Shown one piece after another: positions 10,201 to 18,300 of a stretch of 24,743 nucleotides of DNA; positions within the stretch are counted from its first letter, which is position 1, and each line of letters begins with the position of its first letter. The position numbers and the translations under genes are program-made. Under the pieces are notes generated by a model that saw nothing but the letters and a program-made list of their open reading frames with translations, did not search any database and was not told where the DNA came from. Source of the DNA: a virus; IMG/VR virus record IMGVR_UViG_3300030118_004236, positions 1 through 24,743 of that record. One strand, written 5' to 3'.

Positions 10201-13200
10201 AGCAAGAACTACCCAGAAGAAATTAGATAAAAGATTTAAAGACGTTATCAAGCAAATGCAAAAGATTGATAAGCCTGTAAATGGTGCAACAGCAAAGCCA
10301 GGCATGGCTCTTGATATGAACAAACAAATACAATTAAATTTGTCAGGAAAGAAGCAAACAGAGTTATTTCGTGAAACAGCAACTAAAGAAGATAAAGAAA
10401 ACACCAAAATTCTCCAAAAAGGGTTATCTCGATTACGATCTCGGCTCGGGATTACTGAACGAGCAAGTTCTATCATCGCCCCCCTTGAAAAAGTTGGAGC
10501 ATCTCATTTTATTGGGCAAAAAGTTAGTGGACCAGAAGAGTTAGCCCTTATATCCCAAATCGCTCGTGATAAGCGATATGAAACCTTCCGAATATTTTTT
10601 ACCAAAAGCCAGGGTGTAAAAGATAAAATTGTAAATTATACAGCATACACCAATCGTATGCCTGGTTGGGTAAATGCTTACCCAGGACCATTTGAAACCG
10701 ATGATGTTACAGGGATACAAGCATTAACTCAATATATGTACCAGGCAATGAAAGATGCTGGTGCAGATGGATATTATCTAATGCACAATCACCCAAGTGG
10801 TCGAGTAAAAGCAAGTAAAGCAGATATAAAGATTACTAAAAAGATTGCGAAAGAAATGCCAGGTTTTCGTGGTCATGTTATTATTAATCATAATAAGTAT
10901 GGCTTAATAGACTCAAATCAAAATGTAAAACAGTTAAGATTTGATCCAGAATATCAATCTATATCAGATCCTTTAATAAATGAAAAGTATTATAATACAA
11001 TGCCAATTCATTTTAGTTCAAACGCAATTCCCATATTAAAGAAATTTCAAGAGGATGTAAAAACTGTATCTATTTTTGCGACAGATTACGAATACAGAAT
11101 ACACGCTTTAACTGATATACCATTACAAAATTTTATTGATGTTGGAAAAAAACGTAAGTATGGACTTGGTTTAGCCAAAATTAAAACCCAGTTAAGAAAG
11201 ATTGCATCTACCTATGGTGGTCAAAGAATATTTTTGGTTTCGCAATCAACAGATATAAAAAGTGATGAAGTTGAATCTGTGAATAGGGTGTGGAAAAGAT
11301 TATTTAAGGATAATTTTATTACAGATGGCTACTTTTACAATTCATACGATGATCCATCTAATTATTATTCATTAACATTTGCTATGGGTAGAAAAAAGGT
11401 TAAAGGTAATCTGGTTTTTAACCCAGGTGCAAAAGTACCAAGACAGTTAAAAGAATCAACCACTTCTCAAAAAAATATACATCTTGAGACATTAGAAGCC
11501 AAAGCAGAAGTAGATGGTATTGAACTTGATCTATCATATAATAAAAATTTAAACGCTGTAAAACTTCATCTTATTAAAATTCCAAAAGATCAAAGAAATC
11601 AGGGTATTGGCACGAGGACCATAAAGCAGATCCTTGACTATGTAGATGACCAGGGATTGCTAATGACATTGACTCCTACCAATGAATTTGGATCCAGTAA
11701 ACAAAGATTGGTAGAGTTTTATAAATCATTTGGATTCCGATTAAATAGTGGTCCATATAGGGATCTACGATTCAAAGATACAATGATACGGAAGCCTTTT
11801 AAATCTTTAAAATTAAAAGAACAGGTACAAAGTTTAGATGAAATAAAAATACAGAGAAATTTTGCAGAATGGTTTGGAGAATCAAAAGCAGTAGATATAG
11901 ATGGAAACCCAGAAGTTTTTTATCATGGAACACAAAGACCTGATCGTATTGGTTCGGTGTTTTATAAGTCCAGGGCACATAGTGGTCCTATGTCTTATTT
12001 TACCAATGATCCAGAAATTGCAAGTGGATATGCAAAAGGCAAAAGCGATGATAGCCTTATTGTAGATGACTGGTCCAGTCTTTATAGCATAGGTAAACAA
12101 AAAGGATTAAGGTCAGCCTGGTGGCAATTAACAGATCAACAAAAGAAAAACTTTAACGATAAAGCATATAAAGTTGGGCTAAATGACGATAATAAAGTTG
12201 TTCTTGATAATGATTATAGTTATATAAGTAAAAGCACCTATGACTATTTTTTAAAAGAAGCGAATGGAAATGGATTAATGGCTGTATTTAAAGCCTGGAT
12301 AGAAGGTGGATATTTTATAGGAGAAGAAGGAAGGCTATTAGAAGTATTTAAGGTTGCAGGAGTGTCCAATATGAAATATGATGATCCAAGAGCAGTAATG
12401 CCTGGAATATTTCCTGTATACCTTTCTATGCAAAACCCATTAACTACAGATAACATACCAAATAGAATTGTAGAAGGATTAAGGAAAAGATCAAAAAAGC
12501 AACCTGATCCAAAATATATGCAAGGAACAACTCCCTGGGATAAAGAAGCACGAAAGCCAGAAGATTGGATGTTTGCATTAGACGAAGATATAAAAGACAA
12601 TACTACAAGAGCCTGGACATCGATTCCAAACTGGGTAACCAAATATTTAAAACAACAAGGGTATGATGGTGTTTTAGATTTAGGCAACAAATATAGCGAT
12701 CCCTATCTTGAACCACATAGAGTAGCAATACCATTTGAACCTAACCAGGTCAAATCAAAATTTAATAGAGGTACATTCAGTAAAAGATCAAAGAACATAA
12801 TGAAAGAGCAGGAAAAAATATTCAAGAATCCTGCAAGTACATTGACCTCTATTAAGCAGTTAGAAACAAAAGCAGAAGTACCCAAGAAAGTGTATGACGA
12901 TGCAAAACAACGATCTGTAATGGATTTAGCTAAAGAGCGTACAAAAGAATTAAAAGGACCAGGATTAATTAGTAGGGCATTAACACCGATGTCTACCAGG
13001 TTAAGAGTATTAGCACCAGAATTAAAAAGAGCCATAAGAAGATTCCAGTCTAATGTAGACATTAACACTTCTAAAGATCTAAAGGTCGCTGAAAACTTTA
13101 TGAAACAGACCGACAAATTGCGAAGAAAAAACAAGCAAGACTATGCTGTCTTGGATCTTGCAATGAAGAATAGCGATCTAAAAAGGGCACAAGAAATATT

Positions 13201-14893
13201 AGATAAGTATGATATGGGTTCAGAGTTTGTTAAAGTTCGTAATATGCTTGATAATATATATGTTCGTGCAGAGATGGTTGGATATGAGCCTAATTATTTA
13301 AGTGACTACTTTCCAAGAAAGATTAAAGATAGCGATGGGTTAATGGGCTACCTGGAAGCATCAGACTCCTGGGGAATTATACAAAGCAATATAAAATCAA
13401 AAGAAACAGAGTTAGGTAGACGATTAGAAAAAGATGAACGATTAAAACTAATTAACAATTTAATTCGTGGATTTGGTGGAAGGTTAGGTATACAAAGACC
13501 AGCAAACTTAAAAGAAAGAGAAATAGAGTACCTGGACAGTGAATTAAACGAGTTTTATTTTGACAGCAATACAGCATTGCATAAATACATTGTGCAAATG
13601 AATGAAGCCATTGAGATCAAGAGGTTTTTTGGTAAAGGGATGGGACCACAAGATCCAAACATCCAGGTAGATAATAATGTTATTGGGGAGTATGTAGACA
13701 CTTTATTAGACCAGGGTATCATCAAATCTACCCAACAAGATGAATTAATTAACCTGTTGCGAATAAGGTTTGCCCAGGGACCAATGGATCCGAGAATGGC
13801 AAAAACAAGAAATACTGCATATTTATTTACAATGGGGCAGTTATCAAGTGCTGTTACCCAAATCGGAGATTTAGCCTGGTCCATATATAATGCAGGAGTA
13901 ATGGAAACAGGTAAATCATTAGGTAAATCTGCTGTAGGTAAATCAATCTTAACCAGAAAAGATATAGGTATTGAAAAGATTGCCCAGGAGTTTACAGAAA
14001 CAGACAAAGCACATAAGATATTAGATAATGTGTTTACATTGACTGGACTTAAATACATTGATTCTCTTGGTAAAGAATCATTAATTAACGCAACCATATC
14101 AAAATATCAAAAACAAGCCAGGAAAGGAAAATTTAGTAGCAAGTTACAAGAAAGATTAGATGAAGCATTTGATAAGAAAGAATTACCAAAGGTTATCGCA
14201 GATCTTAAATCAGGTGAGGTAACAGATGATATAAAGTACCTGGCACATTATATCTTATCTGATTTTCAACCTGTTAGTCTTACAGAGATGCCAGAGTTTT
14301 ACTTGAAAGCACCAAATGGCAGAGTAATGTATATGCTTAAGACTTATACAATGAAGCAATATGATATTATTCGTAACGAGTCATTTAAGAAAATGAAAGA
14401 AGGCAAAACTGTTAAAGAAAAGGCAGAAGGATTAAAAAGGCTCATTTATCTTGCAAGTGTACTTATGCTAACAGGTATGTCATCGGATAAAATAAAAAAT
14501 TATCTGTATGGAAGAGAGCAGGAATTTGATGAAATGATTAGTGATAATATGTTAAGACTTGTCGGGTTCCAAAAATATTTACTATGGCATTTTAGACGAT
14601 ATAAAAATGTAGCCTGGACAACAGTAAAAGCATTGGTTCCACCAGTAGGTGTATTTAATCCTGTATTTGAAAGTTTTATTCGTGACCTGGACAAATATCA
14701 AAGAACAAAAAGAAAAGGCGAAGAGTTTAAAATACCAGGGGATACAGAAAGTGTAAAGAACATACCTATCGTTGGTAGGTTGTATTATAACTACTTTGGC
14801 AATGGTGAAAAGTTTCATGCTGAACGTAAAGCAAAAGAAAAGGAAAAGGGTAATAAAAAACGTAAAAAAAGAAATAAAAGACCTCCTATATAA
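7229..14893 (+). CDS. Giant polyvalent ejection protein: ParB-like + RadC/JAMM + GNAT + ADP-ribosyltransferase + helical C-terminal region
   Basis: This 2554-residue protein lies where podoviruses encode their largest ejected internal protein, so it is probably carried in the virion and injected. Visible parts in order: Gly-rich hydrophobic segments (about 190-380); a Pro/Lys linker (about 551-604); a ParB-like domain (about 605-735) with FQPREEYNQAVIDDIA and VVSGHHRHRGV; coiled coils (about 855-925); a RadC/JAMM-like domain (about 1090-1230) with E1118 and the exact HxHx7SxxD motif (H1186, H1188, S1196, D1199); a GNAT-like domain (about 1420-1530) with RNQGIG 1456-1461 and FYKSFGF; an ADP-ribosyltransferase-like domain (about 1545-1860) with YHGT 1565-1568, YFTNDPEIA, GYDGVL and QVKSKFNRGTFS 1840-1851; then an all-helical region to the end resembling large polyvalent-associated domains, with a very basic tail. 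Such domain mixes are known from 'polyvalent proteins' of phages and plasmids thought to act in the newly entered cell. Enzyme activities are inferred. It has no RBS and abuts the previous stop. Confidence 0.75.
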   Translation: MATPKDLLDYAGERLYRNSLDDILDQIQQDIDNERIVTQARQNAIVNDPDPVKKLREVQSIEKSVVNEPPEVQATVLNQTYNIPKPPAPSGFIQPDPNPQFTMGQPRGELQNLTEDDIRFRAELERIQEPFDRIFNEKLKTAKAIPGRNVTDPMTGSLFTTPEKTKEEVARDQTIDELVKQRIISEDPLLGGAGQSIRTFLTTFIPLGGLTPEEKAQQQKLFPIKNTLAQLGGTLTGLSGVSKVIKAPKIAQKSYDAVRRGTKIGNFLTKQGINTVKAGKFTASATTGAGTFGAYRAIDQIDEDAPVEDKAKTIVEDAIFGAGFGLTGSFNNPATRSLAEGTFGFVTSKLLEGATTQEALLNGLLFAGFGVLNKRNMSDVEKGIAINEFKKVGDDSFRIIQDLRKQVGQKPFTKLQEKQWKKSLDQFAERFRYEKYNANDIKKDTEEFITRFLRTNDPKGSIARIRQLGNQSKTQALQAKAKAKKEAVTVPTTGTADKVTQDNVLRLSTGEQLRRMKGLGYTEDQFVRLSGKERQDILDNNIREENFVTKQPTRPSMPVPGPAPDVTPSTKKSDKLVPEKLEPKPKEVKPEVKPTKGEATGLKTTSLKPSDIKIDESKFQPREEYNQAVIDDIAKNFDPKKWDEPVLWQDPKTNEYIVVSGHHRHRGVVKGGYESATYKVLPKGTTIDEAINMSEEGNLARTEQSAFENSKVVRRRFNKGDSLVKIADDLPGLTKAKSSAGKSNAVRRVLNLSYLDQNGKLKSNYDSVNEFPRIQSTSSYVGALRRQYDWMPDRYEDDIFTYLYTENGISQDDSDWKLNLESTLEKLVDVKDRPGSILKQLRKDPLQPKEGTSDEILEQIKDLKKSIDNIGSQLSDDKFLQREIDRIQKEKGLTDVDALQEVKRDLRKRRAELKTELKDLVEESSKPDPNQGSMFEPVDQYNMFGGIDRLSDLSTKDKKVLDELHNELSSLNREQYLFNQQVAEKKIGKLKARTTQKKLDKRFKDVIKQMQKIDKPVNGATAKPGMALDMNKQIQLNLSGKKQTELFRETATKEDKENTKILQKGLSRLRSRLGITERASSIIAPLEKVGASHFIGQKVSGPEELALISQIARDKRYETFRIFFTKSQGVKDKIVNYTAYTNRMPGWVNAYPGPFETDDVTGIQALTQYMYQAMKDAGADGYYLMHNHPSGRVKASKADIKITKKIAKEMPGFRGHVIINHNKYGLIDSNQNVKQLRFDPEYQSISDPLINEKYYNTMPIHFSSNAIPILKKFQEDVKTVSIFATDYEYRIHALTDIPLQNFIDVGKKRKYGLGLAKIKTQLRKIASTYGGQRIFLVSQSTDIKSDEVESVNRVWKRLFKDNFITDGYFYNSYDDPSNYYSLTFAMGRKKVKGNLVFNPGAKVPRQLKESTTSQKNIHLETLEAKAEVDGIELDLSYNKNLNAVKLHLIKIPKDQRNQGIGTRTIKQILDYVDDQGLLMTLTPTNEFGSSKQRLVEFYKSFGFRLNSGPYRDLRFKDTMIRKPFKSLKLKEQVQSLDEIKIQRNFAEWFGESKAVDIDGNPEVFYHGTQRPDRIGSVFYKSRAHSGPMSYFTNDPEIASGYAKGKSDDSLIVDDWSSLYSIGKQKGLRSAWWQLTDQQKKNFNDKAYKVGLNDDNKVVLDNDYSYISKSTYDYFLKEANGNGLMAVFKAWIEGGYFIGEEGRLLEVFKVAGVSNMKYDDPRAVMPGIFPVYLSMQNPLTTDNIPNRIVEGLRKRSKKQPDPKYMQGTTPWDKEARKPEDWMFALDEDIKDNTTRAWTSIPNWVTKYLKQQGYDGVLDLGNKYSDPYLEPHRVAIPFEPNQVKSKFNRGTFSKRSKNIMKEQEKIFKNPASTLTSIKQLETKAEVPKKVYDDAKQRSVMDLAKERTKELKGPGLISRALTPMSTRLRVLAPELKRAIRRFQSNVDINTSKDLKVAENFMKQTDKLRRKNKQDYAVLDLAMKNSDLKRAQEILDKYDMGSEFVKVRNMLDNIYVRAEMVGYEPNYLSDYFPRKIKDSDGLMGYLEASDSWGIIQSNIKSKETELGRRLEKDERLKLINNLIRGFGGRLGIQRPANLKEREIEYLDSELNEFYFDSNTALHKYIVQMNEAIEIKRFFGKGMGPQDPNIQVDNNVIGEYVDTLLDQGIIKSTQQDELINLLRIRFAQGPMDPRMAKTRNTAYLFTMGQLSSAVTQIGDLAWSIYNAGVMETGKSLGKSAVGKSILTRKDIGIEKIAQEFTETDKAHKILDNVFTLTGLKYIDSLGKESLINATISKYQKQARKGKFSSKLQERLDEAFDKKELPKVIADLKSGEVTDDIKYLAHYILSDFQPVSLTEMPEFYLKAPNGRVMYMLKTYTMKQYDIIRNESFKKMKEGKTVKEKAEGLKRLIYLASVLMLTGMSSDKIKNYLYGREQEFDEMISDNMLRLVGFQKYLLWHFRRYKNVAWTTVKALVPPVGVFNPVFESFIRDLDKYQRTKRKGEEFKIPGDTESVKNIPIVGRLYYNYFGNGEKFHAERKAKEKEKGNKKRKKRNKRPPI

Positions 14894-14962
14894 AAAGTTG
14901 TTGATTTTTTATCCGCACCGTTTTGAATTTTTATTATCTGTTTTATACAGATCCTCCTATTT

Positions 14963-14997
14963 AGCCCTGGGACATTTATTAACCTGGGGCTTTTTTT
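14963..14997 (+). terminator. Rho-independent terminator ending the virion operon
   Basis: AGCCC (14963-14967) pairs with GGGCT (14987-14991), extended by a T-G wobble and a bulged GG/CC pairing, and is followed by seven T (14991-14997). It lies in the 128-base gap 14894-15021, the largest in the structural region before attP. The gap has no convincing sigma70-type promoter. The next gene starts only 25 bases after the T run, so read-through or a promoter overlapping the hairpin must feed the spike genes. Confidence 0.75.
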
Positions 14998-15021
14998 GTC
15001 CCAAAACGAAAGGAAAATAAC

Positions 15022-15288
15022 ATGGGATCAGGTTCAGCCATAGCCGTAGTCAGAGGACTTGGATCGGTAAACGAAGCCGTTAGCATTTCTGCAACATCTG
15101 CCCAATCGCAACCAAAGGCAGTATATATAGGCACAACTGGTAATTACTATTTTGAAATGAATGGTAGTTCGGTCTTATTCAAGAACTGTCAAGAGGGTAG
15201 CATACTTCCTATAAGACCAACCAAAGTTGCAACAGATTCTGGATACTCTTCAGCAGTTTCTGCTGGTGACATTCTTTTTCTGTATTAA
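15022..15288 (+). CDS. Small beta-rich tail/spike-base-like protein
   Basis: This 88-residue protein contains AVYIGTTGNYYFEMNGSSV, then VLFKNCQEGSILPIRPTKV and a hydrophobic end (ILFLY). The frame 'YIGxxGxxxxxxxGSxVxFKNxxxGSxLPIRxxxV' matches a widespread family of small phage and gene-transfer-agent proteins placed beside tail fibre genes (Rcc01079-like spike-base proteins). These are thought to form a small beta barrel or collar on the tail. An AAGG RBS precedes the ATG. It lies just after a terminator and 16 bases before the LamG fibre, which fits a fibre-base or decoration role. Family membership is from memory of the pattern and is moderate. Confidence 0.5.
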   Translation: MGSGSAIAVVRGLGSVNEAVSISATSAQSQPKAVYIGTTGNYYFEMNGSSVLFKNCQEGSILPIRPTKVATDSGYSSAVSAGDILFLY

Positions 15289-15304
15289 CCAGGGCTAACC
15301 CACA

Positions 15305-18300
15305 ATGTTTGTAGGTGTAAGTACAGCCCTAACTGCTGTAAGAAGTGTCCTAAAGAAATTTGTTCGTCAAGGATTAAAGCTTTATTACAGGTTTTCAGAT
15401 ACCAAACCAGACTTTCTATTAGATGGTAGTACAACTTTTTCTGGTAGTTCACAATATATTGATTGTGGTACTGGATTAGGCAATGTTTTAGGAGATAACT
15501 ATGCTGGAGACTTAACAGTATCTATGTGGTTTAAAGCAGATGTTACAAGTGGCGATGATGGTATGTTTGAGATAGGCAACTTTACTAATAGCGGAACTGG
15601 TGATTTTGCATTAAGAATGAAATCTAATACCCTATCATGGATGGTTAATGCAGTTAGAAGATTAGACGTTTCTTATACAAATACATCATCTTGGAGTCAT
15701 GTAGTTGGAGTATATGATTCAAGAGGAGCAGACTTTACAAAATTATATTTAAATGCAGAAAGTGTTGGAACTCCAACTGGTACATTTCCATCTGCATCAG
15801 ACCTTGATTTAAATGGACTAAAAACAACTATTGGTGGGTACTATGGTTCTCCGTACACTTTTGATGGCAAGATAGCTAATGTAGGTATATGGAATAGAGC
15901 CTTATCGGCAAGTGAGGTAGAATCTATCTACTGGAGAGGTAGTCATTCAGAACTACAAAATACAGAACTAACCAACCTTGTATCTTGGTATGATTTACAA
16001 GGCGATGTATTAGACAAGCAAGGCTCAAACAATGGAACGAATAATGGTGCTACATTAAACACTGATTCCTACTCTGGAGAATCACCATTCAAACCTCGTA
16101 TTCAAGATAAAGCAACACCAAAGATGGCTGTTCAATTAGCCGATGGTTCTACTTCGTTTGATGGTGCAGATAGTTATATTAATTGTGGTTCGGATTCTTC
16201 TTTGGATAATATATGGAATGGTGGTGGAACATTATCTGCATGGATATTTCCAGAATCAGATGGTGAGGGAGATGATGGAAGAATAGCAGAAAAAAGAGAT
16301 ACTGGTGATGGTTGGACTTTTACTACAAGAGAACAAAGTGGTAGCAGTTGTAAGTTAAGAGTATTTATCAATTTTAGTTCAACTAATGGTGTATACACTT
16401 CTGGAGCAGATGTTACAATTAATGATTGGAATCATGTAGCAGTAGCGTATGATTCAAGTGGTGCTGGTTCATCATATAGACCAGTTATATATATAAATGG
16501 AAGTGTATCAGCATTAAGTGCAACAACAGACTCTGTAGGTACAGCAGATTCCGATGCAAGTGAAGATTTTACAATAGGAGGAAATAAAGCACAAACAAGA
16601 ATTTTTGATGGAAAGATAGCAAACGTATCTGTTCACTCATCCTCCTTAACACAATCTCAAATACAAGAGTTGATGTTTACAGAGAAATACTCTGGCTTAT
16701 CAGCAGACCTAAAGACAAATCTGGTATCTTGGTATGACTTGGGTAGTACAAGTCTTGGAAGTGAGTTGGTAGATGAAGATGCAAGAACATTTGATGGTAC
16801 TGGTACTCATTCATGGGGAATCTACGGAAGTAATACTGTTTCAAATGTTGATAACAATCTTGTTGTTACATATGTAAGTGATGATAGAGGTGCAAAACTT
16901 GTTTTATCTGATGCAAATGATTTGAATACCGACCTTACTGCTGGTATTACATATCAAGTAACCATGAATGTAAAAATAAATACAGGAGATGCTGTTATTC
17001 GTGTTTACAATGGTTCAAATTATGAATCAATAGGAACTATAGACAGCACTTCATTTACTGATGTAACAGGAACATTTACAGCACAAAGTGGAACTCGAAC
17101 ATTGAACTTTGACAATATGGGTTCTGGTGAAGTTATTACTGTAAATGAGTTTTCTATAAAAGAAGTTCAAGCACCAGATTCAGAAGGAACTAACGAAGGT
17201 TCTATATATGGAGCCACAACCAACACAGGATACACACATTCACCACATGGCGTAGTAGACCCATTAAACTTTGGCGAGACGTACTCTGGAAGAGCATTGT
17301 CATTTGATGGTACAAATGATTCAGTTAATCTTGGTGTTGTTCCAAATTATAGTAGTGCAAGTGGTTCTATTTCTATATGGATATATTCACATAACAATTC
17401 AACTCCATCTTTACAAGGAATTGTAACAAATTCAAGTACAGGAACAGACCAGCATTTTCTTGGAATAGGAAGTAGTAAAGTTAGATATAGTGCAACCAAT
17501 TCAAGTTCTATATTTACAATTTTTGCAGATTCAGAATTAGTAGAAAATCAATGGACTCATGTAGTAGCTACCAGAAGTTATGATGGTGCTAACACTACAA
17601 CTAAATTATACATTAATGGAGTATTACAAACAGATTCTGATACATTTTCTGGTTCTCAAGTAGCCAACTCAAATAACATTTTAATTGGTCATTTGAATGT
17701 AGATAGATACTTTGATGGAGAATTAAATAACTTAAAAATATTCAATACTGCATTAACCCAAGACCAAGTACGAGAACTATACACCAAACCAGAAACAGTA
17801 TTGCCTACTGGAGTATCTGCATCGAATCTAAAGTTAGACCTACCAATGCAAGAAAAAGCTGGTTCCATTATATATGATGGTAGCGGTAATCAGAATCATG
17901 GAACAATTACTGGAGCAACTTTTGTAACTGGTGAAGAGTATGGCTATCAAGCAAGTTTAGTACGCTCTAATACTCCAATTATATTCGATGGCAGTAATGA
18001 TTTTGTAAGTTGTGGGAATATAGGAATAAGAAATTATCCTTTTACATACTCTGCATGGTTTAGGACTAATGGAACAACCAAAAATACAATCTGTGCTTTA
18101 TGTGATGCAGACCAAAATGTAAAATTTTATCAGTTTTTAATTGCCGATACAGGGGTAGCAAGAATCAATGCAAGAAATACTGCTGATGATTTTTGTGATT
18201 CATCTGGTACATATAATGATGGAAAATGGCATCATGGAGTAGCGGTATTTGCATCTGCAACAGATAGAAAAATCTATATTGATGGAGTTGCTGATGGTAG

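Noticed and set aside
10570-10925. RadC DNA repair gene
   Set aside because: The HNHPSG/JAMM motif is one domain of the giant protein, not a free gene. RadC-like domains also occur in polyvalent proteins without repair function.
12244-14097. Long leftward frames (148, 143 and 180 codons) opposite the giant gene
   Set aside because: They are antisense to a continuous well-supported gene, have no RBS, and their composition is that of a mirror frame of a Lys/Glu-rich gene.
14772-15020. 82-codon frame spanning the end of the giant gene and the terminator
   Set aside because: It runs through the terminator hairpin, overlaps the giant gene's end and has no RBS. The Lys-rich start reflects the basic tail of the giant gene read in another frame.
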